Shown here: positions 54,219 to 64,000 of the stretch, piece by piece
How positions within the stretch are numbered: the stretch's first letter is position 1
Layout of the letters: each line of letters begins with the position of its first letter
Source: Xiphophorus maculatus
Lineage: Eukaryota; Chordata; Actinopteri; Cyprinodontiformes; Poeciliidae
DNA: 64,000 nt
Direction of reading: 5' to 3'
NCBI RefSeq assembly: GCF_002775205.1
Contig: NC_036448.1
Location: forward strand, 3,126,572 to 3,190,571
Translations under genes and position numbers: made by a program
Notes under the pieces: generated by a model
Seen by the model: only the letters and a program-made list of their open reading frames with translations
What the model was told of the DNA's origin: nothing
Databases searched by the model: none

Positions 54219-56745
54219 AATACATAAGAATATATATATATATATAAGAACAAAGTAAAGTAGTTCCAGTGATACAGAGTTCAGTGCCTTGCTGTATTAG
54301 AGAGATGGTGAGTCTTATCTGATTTTGATTTTATGCTCATGTTCCCAGTGAAGTTGTGGAATACTCATTACCCAGGCTTCTGGAAAAACTGCAGATTACT
54401 CATGAGGAGGTAAGAGCGAAACATTGATGAACATTTAGCATAAGTTTCTGTTATTCGAATCGTTTAAAGCGCGTGTGTCAAACTCAAGGCCCGCAGGCCA
54501 AATCTAGCCCGCCATAAAGTTTTGAACATTGAAAATAACCGTTGTATGTTTAAATAATATTTTATCCATCAAATGAAAGCAGTTTTCAACAGAAGAAGCC
54601 TAGGGCCACGGGGGGAGATCTGAACTTTTTTCTTATAATTTTGACTTTTATTTCCCCCAGAATTGACCAGATTTATTCTGACTTTAATCTTCTAAGATCA
54701 AACATCAGGATTCTCAGACAAGAATGTCAAAATTGTGAGAGAAAAGGTGAAAATTTTGACATTTTTCTCAGAATTATGACTTTTGATCTCAGAAGATTAA
54801 AGCCAGAATTTTTTTTTCAGTGGCTACAAACTTCTGCTGTAGTTTTCATATGTATACTGCCAAATTACATGAATGTGAAATGATGTTCAGTATTACAGAA
54901 CTTCTTTGTTATTGGGTTTAAACTCTAGCTTTAAACCCATTTGTTAATGGGTTTTATCAATACGTTTTACCACAACCGGCTCTTTGCGGACATTCATAAT
55001 CTTGATATAGCCCAAAATAAAAATAGTTTGACACCCCTGGTTTAAAGTTTTGTGATGATTAAACACTTTTTTCCTGTCTTATTTTGCAAAATGTCTTTTA
55101 GCTTGTTGACCTTTGTATTCTGCTGGGCTGTGACTACTGCGACAAGATCCCCGGTTTAGGTCCGAAGAAAGCTCTGACTCTCATCCAGAAGCATCGCACT
55201 ATTGAGAATGTGGTGTTGCACATCAACAGACAGGTAATCTTTAGTTTTGATCTACTTCTCACTATACAGAAATTCTTTTTAAAAAAAATCTAATGTAGTC
55301 ACATACTTCCAGACCTATCCTGTACCTCTTTTATGGAAATACAAAGAGGCCAGGAAGATTTTCTTGGACGAAACAGAAACTCCAGCTCCTAACTTGGTGT
55401 GGAGGGAGCTGGACGAAGAAACCGTGGTGGACTTCCTGTGTCACACCAAACATGTCAGGTACAGATTCATAGAGCCTGTTTTTCTGTTTATGTCCACCTG
55501 GGCTGATGTGGAGCCGAAGGATTTGTTCCATTTGCTCCCGTGTGCGTTTTTAGGGAGGAGAGGATCCGTCATCGCATAAAGACGTTTCATGAACATCGAG
55601 AAAATAGGCGAGAGGAGAGGAAAAAGGAGGAGGCGGCGGGACGTATGAAACAGACGCGGATGGACTACTTCTTCAGAGTTACCAGAAAGAGAGGACAGGT
55701 GAGGAGAGCAAAACGGGAAAAATACACAAACATATGGATGAATATTTAGAAAACGTAAATCTTCACCACTTCATCAGTGATGAATTGAAACTTAGTCATC
55801 CCCAAACATGATTGCAAATGTGTTTGGAGCTTTTATTGTTTTTTTATTTGTTTGTTTGGATAATTTACTGAAGAAGAATTAAAAGCATTTTATTAGATGC
55901 AGTGTTTTTTCTTTTCAGCAAAAAAAAACAAACATGCCATTTATCCAGAGAGTAAATATTTACAATAGTTTTTTTATTCTTTTTCATAACATCTGGAGGT
56001 ATTTACTCTGACATGCAGTATATCAGCTTCTAAGGGTCAAAGGTGTTCCTGAAAGGGTGGTGAGAGGGGGCCATGGCCCTCTCAGAAAATGTATGCTAAA
56101 TTCATGTTGTAAAACCCAAAAAATAAATACATAAAAATTAGTGTATATGTGTTTGGAGTTTGCCGCAGTTTGTTGGCTTTTTGTTTAACCACTGCGTTTT
56201 GAGAGCGGAGCACGGTTCTTAGTGTTTCAAGACGTTGCACAAGTAGGATGTTTTTGATCCCATTCTTTATGGCATTATGCTTGGACAGAAATGTGAGAAA
56301 GAAGTCCAGTCCCTTGGAAGATGAGCAACCATATAAATGTATCAGGATGCTTCACTGTTGACACACTTTTTTTTTTGTTGCACAAACTATTTTCCAGATG
56401 TCATAGACAATTAGGATTATTTGTTAGAGAAAATAACTTTGCACCAATCCTCTGCTCTCGACCTGCCCACTTCCTGCATAATTTCCGTCAGTCTTTGTTG
56501 TTTTTCCTGGACAGAAGGGACTTCTTTGCTTTGCTTCTTGTTACAAACCCGACTCCAAAAGTCTTTGTCTTATTGTGTGTTCAGATGCACTCACATCCTT
56601 AGAGCAGAGGTGCTTAGATACATATTTTCAATGTTGAAAATCTGCTATTTTGACGTCTAAACATTTTTCCTCTCTCTTTTTTCCTCCACAGCCAGTGCAA
56701 TCACTTTCCTCATTAGGTGACAACAAAAAGAAACCTAGATCATAA
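51587..56745 (+). CDS. FEN1-like flap endonuclease paralogue, complete
   Basis: A member of the XPG/FEN1 5' nuclease family that in FEN1 removes 5' flaps during replication and repair. Exons: 51587-51668, 52556-52622, 52768-52870, 53079-53133, 53225-53286, 53374-53510, 54349-54409, 55102-55233, 55313-55458, 55554-55698 and 56692-56745, giving 347 residues (human FEN1 380). Metal-site acidics seen: D34 (ALDAS), D74 (FDGKPP), D127/E129 (GDAEAQC; Glu-x-Glu in FEN1), D148/D150 (EDMD) and D200 (GCDYC). The helix-hairpin-helix reads GLGPKKA. A PCNA-binding PIP box, QTRMDYFF (315-322), is followed by a basic tail. The FEN1 wedge loop after D34 and most of the helical arch are shortened. Exons 4-5 have an equally in-frame alternative (53079-53150 joined to 53182-53286) adding 20 residues. 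A fish-specific FEN1 homologue is known to me only vaguely. Confidence 0.85.
53521..54105. mobile_element. Fold-back MITE with about 200-bp inverted ends
   Basis: The left arm starts with CTGCAGTATGTAACTTTTAT (53527) and the right arm ends with its complement (54098). The pairing continues inward through ACAAATA/TATTTGT, TCTCCTCCACCTTCTCC, CCAATCAGAGCCAGGAGG and GGTCTT. The central part is unique. It begins 10 bp after the donor of the FEN1-like exon 53374-53510. No clear target duplication was seen. Confidence 0.85.
54131..54218. repeat. (TA)n microsatellite
   Basis: About 43 TA units, with a second short block at 54232-54246, directly after the fold-back element in the FEN1-like intron. 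Confidence 0.9.
54470..55039. mobile_element. 570-bp hAT-type MITE with perfect 8-bp TSD
   Basis: The left end CGCGTGTGTCAAACTC and the right end AGTTTGACACCCCTG are inverted. Both flanks are GTTTAAAG (54462-54469 and 55040-55047). The interior contains a second inverted pair (TGACTTTAATCTTCT near 54679 against AGAAGATTAAAGCCAG near 54791). It lies in the FEN1-like intron, 60 bp after exon 54349-54409. Same terminal family as 42179. Confidence 0.9.
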
Positions 56746-58440
56746 TAAGTCTGCTTTTATTTTATTGTTGTTCCTAAATAGGAACAACTATATATGAAAA
56801 AAAACAACAATTCAACCTGAAGATTATGCTCCGAGGTAAATACTCCATACAAAAATAATCAGGATGCATTTTCTTATGATAACAAATTATTATCCCAATC
56901 CAATAATTTTGATAGTATAATTTAATCAGCTGCTGATTCATAAATAATGTGCAGCTAAAGAAAAAAAGCTTAATTGACAGAGAGCCTATTTTTGATACAA
57001 TTAAAAGAAACCCAACTGAGAATCATGAAAATATACTGACCACAACGCCGCATCTGGAACACCACAGCCTCCGACAGACCAGTACTGCGCCCGTGTACGA
57101 CCAGCGGTGTTCAGAAAACAACACGATTCCATTTGATTTCTTGGTCCATGCAGCAGTTTCCTGCAGAGCTAGTGAGACGAGCAGAGCAGGAGGTGTGCAG
57201 CCATGAAAGAGAACAGAGTGACCACTGTCAGGGAGGCCAAAACCAGGGACAGGCGACGTCTCTTCTCTGGATATTCAATGAGCACCTGCTGTGTAACAGG
57301 AGCCAAGACAGACACCAAAGGCTTGAATTTTAAACTGTGTCCGTTGTTGCTTTAATTTCAGAAAGAGAAAGTGAGATCGCTAAGTTCACATATTAAAATG
57401 AATATTATGCAGAAAAAAAGTGGAAATCGTTATTTATTATTATTATTTTTTTTAATGTCTTTATATGTAATTGTTTTTCTTTTACAATTAAAATGACACT
57501 GAGTTGTATTTGGTTATGTGGTGTTTTTGTGACTTGATATGAATTATTTTAATTTTGTGGGACCATTTACTACAGAGAACCAAACATTTTTGTTAAGTAT
57601 ATAATGTGCCAGTCTATTAAATACACAAATAGCAAAATCTGTAAATCGTGTCTTAAAATGAGATATATCCATTTTTAAGGCATTTATTTCCTCTGCTACA
57701 TCTCATTATTAAATAACCTAAACTGCCACTATGCCTCTTCAAATAATTCCTAACATCTGATTGGCTAACAAACAACTACCAATATATGGCTGGTATTTGA
57801 TTGATTGGTGACAAACTATGATTTGTATCCAATATCAATCATAGTTGCAAAGAGCAGCTTTGAACCCACGCAGTGACTGAGTAGAAATAAACTGATTACC
57901 TACAACAGACAATGTAATTCTGTCAGCATTTAAGCATATTAAATACAAACTATGAAGTATTTTCTGATAATTATTTATTAATGAGCCCTCCTTGATGTGT
58001 GTTTAGAATCCAGATAAAAAAAAAAAACACTTTATGTTTAAAACTATGTAAAAGTTTCAACTATTTAGTTGTTTTTTGGGGTGAAGTTAAAAGATTTTAA
58101 GGGTCATCCTCCTCTTTTAATGCTAAATACTTTCAACAAACAAACAGTAAAAGCGCCCCTCACCGTGACACTGACACTCTCATGCTTGCCAGTTAACATG
58201 ATGTTCTTAAGTTTGGAAGTTGTATTTTAATATACCATTTTATTGAAATTATTACAGACATTAATATTTATTTACAACTTAATTTATTAAATTTTGGTGC
58301 TTAAAATGTAAAGCTGTACTTAATAAATTCACTATTTTGTTTCAAATTATTACATACATGAATACTTATTTATGACTTATTTATTGCATTTTGGCACTTA
58401 TGTCCCTTGATCATTTTCTTGCCATCGTGAAACAAAACAC
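56746..58440. other. FEN1-like 3' UTR and gap to agfg1
   Basis: No further coding exon was found. The sequence is AT-rich. A perfect 10-bp hairpin lies 21 bp after the stop codon (56767-56788). No strong AATAAA was placed. A near-duplicate pair of short AT-rich stretches lies at 58240-58290 and 58340-58395 (ATTATTACA, TATTTATTTA, AATTTTGG/CATTTTGG blocks, then GCACTTA). Confidence 0.5.
56767..56788 (+). repeat. Perfect 10-bp hairpin with 2-nt centre after the FEN1-like stop
   Basis: GTTGTTCCTA and TAGGAACAAC are exact reverse complements around AA. It may be a chance palindrome or a 3' UTR structure. Confidence 0.6.
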
Positions 58441-58681
58441 GAGGCAGCATTCCAAACCGACAGATGGCGCAGCCTCTGGGGGAGGGGTTGGGCTTTGTCG
58501 ACGTTTCAGTTACAGAAGAAGAAGTTTGTCAGTCGCCCAATCTCCCCGCTGGACCTCGGCAAGGTGTCTCCCCGTTCCCTGCCGTCAGACGCGGCGAGTC
58601 TGCCCCCGAAGAAACGCACTCCGCCGCCGGGCCATTTGACCAAACTTCTCTCGGTGATACCAGCCGCCCTATTTTCTCGCC
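58441..58681 (+). promoter_or_regulatory. agfg1 5' UTR and promoter
   Basis: A GC- and CpG-rich island directly upstream of the agfg1 start codon, flanked by AT-rich sequence on the left and continuing through exon 1 to about 59000. No TATA box; typical of a CpG-island housekeeping promoter. Confidence 0.55.
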
Positions 58682-61600
58682 ATGGCGACGAGTGCGAAGC
58701 GGAAGCAGGAGGAGACTCACCTAAAGATGCTTCGGGAAATGACTAGCCTGCCTGCGAATAGGAAATGCTTCGACTGTGACCAGCGCGGCCCGACTTACGT
58801 CAACATGACAGTGGGCTCCTTCGTCTGCACCACCTGCTCTGGGATCCTGTGAGTGTCTCCTTTTGGCTTTCGCGCTCTATTTGTTGTTTATAGCAACCGC
58901 CGTGGAGCGACGAGGAGCAGCTGTCGACACGAAGCTCCCGGGAGGTCCGATACCGTTAGCTCATTAGCTAGTGGGAAAGACTGGACAGGTAATGCCGCCG
59001 CTCCCTCCGGTTCAGCCGGAGGGCCGTTGGGCTGGGCTTTATGGTCCTCCAAGAGGCAGATTGGCTTGTTTTACAGCCACCCTTCAGCATGACGAGATGC
59101 CCTGACTTGTGTGTAGGCTCACTGTTTGATGTCTGACTCACACTGCCTCGGTGCTCAAGGTTAACATCCATAACGTTGTTGTGAACTCCCGAAAACCTCC
59201 AGGTGTTCGGCTGATAGCTTATTAATGCTGTTCAGCTGGAATTTGGGTTTTACTTTAATTAATTTATTTTTGTTTAACTTCAGGACAATTGTGGATAGTA
59301 ACAACCAGCTGTAATCAGCTGTTTCTTTCTTTAAACAGCTGATTAAGATCTCAAGAGCTCAAATAATGCTTGAACTATGACCCCCCAAATCCCAGAGGAG
59401 CTGGAATGGAGGCAGAGAGAAGGAGGAAGTTCAAACCATCTCTTCCATCGATCATAGTGGAGAAGAAACAAACCTCCGACTCTATCCTCTCTCTACTCGC
59501 CTTTCCAACTGGAGAGCCAGACAGATTTAAATAGGAGCAGCAAAAGCAAATGAGGTGGATTGGTAGTTCTTGCTAACGGCTCATGATGTCATCCTGGAAA
59601 TATATTCTCTACTGCCCAGATATGACATGTCATGTCAGTCAGTGTCTTCAGTCAGAGGCTTCTTCATATTTATTGCCACAATGACTGCTACCAGAGATCC
59701 TTCCCGCCCACAGCATCATCATCCACGTTTCTCTGAAGATGCCCAGTTAATGAGTTATAACAACATTTAATTAAATTGTGTTAGATTTCAATTTTCTCTA
59801 CATACATACATGTCTGCCCAATGTCTTGTCAAGGGCAGGATGATGTAAAATTGACTTTTTTTGAGCTTTACATCATGACATAATGTTATTCCCTCATCAA
59901 AAACATAGCCAAAGTTTTGCTTTGATTCTTTCATGCATATTTGAGAGAACGTTTCATCTCTGTGGCAACCATTGAACTGTGCAAAACGCCTGGTTGGACC
60001 TAGCTCCGCTTTCAAGGACGAAGCTTCTCCTCAGAGCTGCAGAGAACTTTAAAACAAGTTAAATGTTTTTAACCTGTTTTAAAAGGGTTAAAAACATTTT
60101 TAACCTATGTTTTTGCTCATCTGGTTTTGATTAATTTAATGCTACGTCATTCTTTTCCAATCCCGTTAAAATACAGACATAAGTTACTGTACAAATTCCT
60201 GGATTTTACGGTTGAAATGTCGAGGATAATTACAAAACATCTACATTCTTTGCTTTAACAAAAAAAACCCAACAAGAAATGACAAAAAAGTATGAAGACA
60301 TTAACGTTTTGTATGTGCTATTAATTTTTAAAGTAGGTAGATTAAACGGGTGAGTGAATGACGCGGGAAGAATTTTGTAAAATCTATCGTAGTACCAAAT
60401 GTATTCTTTCATACCAAATAAAAAAAACCCATAACTGGCAAAAACGGGTTAATAGAGGAGTGATGCTGTGTTGACTTCCTGATGGCAGAATTTCAGAAAG
60501 AGCAGGAGTTTTTAAAGAGACAGAAGCCAAATTTCAAGGCACAAAATTACAAAGTCAAATTTATTTTGATATATAAAAAGCTTTTTTATAACAGCTGAAG
60601 GTGACATAGTTACTTGATTATGCTATAAAATGGCACCATATGGCTGAAAAATACTTAACACTGGCCCTTTAACTCTACAACATACGAACACCTTCTGATG
60701 TGAGCGAAGCTCCTTTCACAAAACAATTTATGCCACCTTTTTTGCCATTTCTGTGTTTCTATGAAAGAGGAGGGTTGAAGTCAGCCCACCTCTCTTACAC
60801 CTCTGCAGTTGTCACAGCCCCTCATTAGCTAACTTGTATAATAGCAAGCTGGCTTCACGGGCCAACGACTTGATGTTGTGACATTATATGCGACCTCCCT
60901 GTTGTTGTTTTGAAAGTGTAAACACCAGCCAGATTATTTAGGATGAGAAGAGGAAAGATATAATTCAGATAGATTTAAAGCCTTTGCCCACCACAGAGTC
61001 GTCCGAATGTTGACAACACGTCCTGGTGATAATGGCAGACCTGATGAGGTTCGTATGTCAGCTGATCTGACATGTTTGCTCTGTTTGCTCCATGAGATCA
61101 AAACGAAATGCTGCATTTGTGCTTCATAGTGGAACTGTCCGGGGGAAAAAAAAATCTGTTTTATAGTGAATCGATTCAAATTGCAAAATACAATTTTTTT
61201 TAAAAGTCCATTTTTGTTTGTTTAGTTTTTTTTTGTAAAATTACACTATGAAGAATTTTTTGATACATTTTTTTAAATCAAGAAGATGCCAGGCAGCTTA
61301 GCTAACCTATTACTAGTAATTTAATTTAAAAAACTTTATGCATAAACCTATTTTTGCTTAACTATTGACTGATGGAATTTGGTAAAGCATGGAAGCTTAT
61401 AGAATAGTTTTAAATAAATTCTCTATTTGCTTGGCAAAAATTGGTTTCTGAATTAAAACCAGTTTCTGAATCAAATCTCTAGGCTGAAAGATTCTTTTGT
61501 GAATCGTGGCGTTCTGTTCAGCAGCACACCTGCACCTCTTAACACAGAGGTCAGGTTATTTTTAGAAACTGCCTTCTTGGCATTGCAATCGTTGGGATTT

Positions 61601-63884
61601 CAACCTGACATGCTGAGGCTGCACTGAATGCAGGTGGAGTGTGTGTGTGTGTGTGTTTCATGTATGAAAGTTGCTCCTGCTGTTCTTCAGCTAACGTAAA
61701 GCTCCCCTTTCTCCTCCCCGCAGGCGAGGACTGAACCCCCCCCACAGAGTGAAGTCCATCTCTATGACCACGTTCACACAACAGGAAATAGAGTTCCTAC
61801 AGAAACACGGCAACGAGGTGCCCTGCATGTCTTCCCTCCTAAGCGTTTTCTGATGTCCTAACTTCACTTCCTAAGATTCCTCTCTCCCTTCTTTTTTCCT
61901 TAAAATTCCTTTTCTCTCCCTCCTCCTGCCCCCTCCACTAACTTCACTTTCTCTCACCTCTGTCATTCCTTCCACCCCCACCTCAATCCCCCAACCCTTC
62001 TCTCTGTGCCCCCCTCTCCCTGTAGGTCTGTAAACACATCTGGCTGGGCCTTTACGACGACAGGACATCAGTTGTTCCAGATTTCCGAGAACCACAGAAA
62101 GTAAAGGAGTTTCTTCAGGAAAAGTATGAGAAGAAAAGATGGTAGGCCCTCCTGTTTTGTCACATCACAAACACAAATTCAATGCATGTCATAAATCAGG
62201 GTCCAAAGTTTTTGCCATGTGGTTCAAAACTGGTGGGTGCTTTGGACTTTGAATTTTACCACAGTATGTTGTGATATTGTAGTGATAATGATAAAAATGA
62301 TGATACAAAACGTCTCTTTCTTTTTTAGGATTTTTAGCAATCATAGTCATTCTTGAAAAACGTTCCCATTTTAAATAATTCAAGACACCAGTTAAAGAAG
62401 TTTGATTTATATCACTAAACTAGACACACTAACTACATGTAATCATATTTTCAAATTTACCAATAGTGGAGAAAATCATAAATATAAAATTTCCAATATC
62501 ATTTTTTTTACAACATTAATGGAAATTCATCAAGATAACGATAAATCAATTTTCTTAGCATAAGTTACTTTCAATAAAAAAAATTATAAACTATATGCCC
62601 ACCACTCATTGAGGGCCAGAAAATGTTGATATAAAACTTTCAATTCGATTTTAAAATAGAGATACGTTTTACTTTACCTGCTCAAATATAAACACAATTT
62701 GTATTAGAATATAGAAGTAGAAAAGAAGCAAGATTATCCTAAATGTTGTTTTTTCCTATTATCTTTATGTGAGTTTTTTGTATTTATTATCGTCACTAAG
62801 AACAAATATAGGGCCCTATAAAATCTATCAAATTTTATTATTTTCTGAGTTCTATTTTTTTTTTCATTTTAACCATATTTGTTAACCCAAAAAATTATAT
62901 AATTATGGTCTAAATGAAAAAAAAAAAAAACCAAGTCATCCAAGTCATTAGCTAGAGGTCGGCATTTACTGTTATCTGTTTTCACAAATGAATGAAACTG
63001 CTGTGCATTAATAGAATATTTTATTCTGCATAGTGTTGACTCAGGGTGTTAAATAGAAATGGACACCAAACTTTTCAGCTTTTATTTTCTGGAAAGAAAA
63101 ATGTTTGGATACTATGTATTATTTTAAGTCCACTTTACAATTATGCCGTGCCATGAAGGTCTAGCCCAGGATGACTCAGCACTTCTTGCTTCATCAGTGT
63201 CAGCTCTGGTGTGAAGAAAGTGTTGCCGTCTAATTGTTACTTCCCTCTGCCAGAAATCTTTAACCATATGTTTCAGTCTGTCAGCATAAAGGCTCTACTT
63301 TCTCCACGTGTCTGCTTTTTTTCCTTTTTTTCTTACCATGTAGTTTGTGGAAAACCTTTTAAAGAAATATTGTTGTATGAGAAATGGCAGGAAGTAAAAG
63401 GTTTTAAGGAGGAAATGCAGTGAAAGTGAAAAATCCGGGGAGTAAAGCCGTGTGTGGGTGTGTTTGTGTGTGTTTTGCAGGTATGTTCCTCCAGACCAGG
63501 CGAAGGCAGTAGCGAGCGTTCAGGGCTCGGTGTCGGGCTCGTCGGCGAGCAGCACCGGCAGCACCCCGGAGGTTCAGCCCCTGAAAACCCTGCAGCTCAA
63601 CAAAACGCCACTACGCCAGGTAGGCCCAGCGACTGCGGCTGAGTCGGCCTGGTAACGTCGGCCTGGTAACGTCCCGTCCCTTGTGGGTTCTGGTAGTCAG
63701 TTGTCCTGTGTGTGTGTGTTCCAGTCCCCAGGGCTCAGCCGCCCGCAGGCCCACGGCACCGCCCAGGAGAAGAAATTTGACTTGCTCTCGGATCTGGGCG
63801 GAGATATTTTCGCCGCTCCTCCTACTCAAGCTGGCCCCCCCTCCACCAACTTTGCCAATTTTGCACATTTTCCAAGCCAGTCGG
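58682..63884 (+). CDS. agfg1: agfg1 (ArfGAP domain and FG repeats 1), first five exons, partial
   Basis: AGFG1 (HRB/RIP) is an endocytic adaptor with an N-terminal ArfGAP fold and later FG and NPF repeats; it binds AP-2/EPS15 partners and VAMP7. Exons in the window: 58682-58848, 61724-61817, 62026-62141, 63481-63619 and 63725-63884; the gene continues past the window end. The 225 visible residues include the ArfGAP zinc finger C29-x2-C32-x16-C49-x2-C52 and the following R57 of the family signature. They continue with RGLNPPHRVKSISM, KYEKKRWYVPP and a Ser-rich stretch, then KKFDLLSDLGGDIFAAP and NFANFAHF, all closely matching human AGFG1. The stretch after LQLNKTPLRQ is shorter than in human. 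Which fish copy (a/b) is not clear. Confidence 0.94.
59620..59765 (+). mobile_element. LINE-tail-like fragment in agfg1 intron 1
   Basis: It contains CAGTCAGAGGC and GACTGCTACCAGAGATCCTT; one frame reads TDCYQRSFPPTAS, similar to the end of fish non-LTR ORF2 proteins. The reverse-oriented relatives are at 7800 and 20690. Confidence 0.4.
59830..60672 (+). mobile_element. Repeat family A copy with about 390 bp of other sequence inside
   Basis: The left part (to about 60045) and the right part (from about 60440) match consecutive portions of the 17361 copy. Between them lies unrelated AT-rich sequence starting with an imperfect hairpin (GTTAAATGTTTTTAACC against GGTTAAAAACATTTTTAAC, 60058-60105). 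The right end reads ACACTGGCCCTTTAA. Confidence 0.7.
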
Positions 63885-64000
63885 GTAAGTCTGCACCCGA
63901 CACACTCCTTTGTTCATCCATTACTCCATACAATTTCCTTCCGTGTCATTTTTATTATTATTATTATTATTATTATTTCCACACCCTTTTTTCCACCTTA

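Noticed and set aside
54019-54225. Tyr-Ile repeat protein frame
   Set aside because: It is only the translation of a (TA)n microsatellite.
57000-57350. Possible extra exon of the FEN1-like gene or a separate small gene
   Set aside because: The short frames at 56949-57333 have no splice support, no domain, and follow a good stop codon with a complete C-terminal tail.

Overview
The window looks like teleost (probably percomorph) nuclear DNA. Its genes are intron-rich with GT-AG junctions, it is dense in short fish-type non-autonomous DNA transposons, LINE tails and (TA)n microsatellites, and the proteins read closest to fish and mammalian orthologues. There is no bacterial, organellar or viral gene content. 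Gene identities come from remembered family sequences; exon borders were read by hand from splice sites and reading phase.

Layout. (1) 1-7.5 kb: exon 1 of hs2st1 (minus strand, cut by the window edge) lies head-to-head with a complete selenof gene (plus), including its in-frame TGA selenocysteine codon and a good SECIS hairpin in the 3' UTR. (2) 7.5-21.3 kb: a long gene-poor stretch holding one intronless SoxB2 gene (sox14-like, minus), a slightly defective tRNA-Pro gene and many repeats. (3) 21.3-34.7 kb: septin 2 (plus). (4) 35.5-43.6 kb: stk25, a GCK-III kinase (minus), convergent with septin 2. (5) 44.5-51.3 kb: mff, mitochondrial fission factor (plus). (6) 51.3-57 kb: a FEN1-like flap nuclease paralogue (plus). 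(7) 58.4 kb to the end: the first five coding exons of agfg1, an ArfGAP-domain FG-repeat protein (plus), cut by the window end.

The genes do not form one pathway. From memory, hs2st1/selenof are neighbours on human 1p22, SEPT2/STK25 on 2q37 and MFF/AGFG1 on 2q36, so the window joins two ancestral blocks, with the sox14-like gene sitting at the join. The least ordinary items are the extra SoxB2 gene away from the usual SOX14 neighbourhood, the compact FEN1-like nuclease with an acidic-site Glu-to-Asp change and two MITEs close to its splice sites, and a set of perfect short hairpins with tiny loops. A MITE with a matching empty site elsewhere in the window is also notable. I did not find a clearly new multi-gene system.
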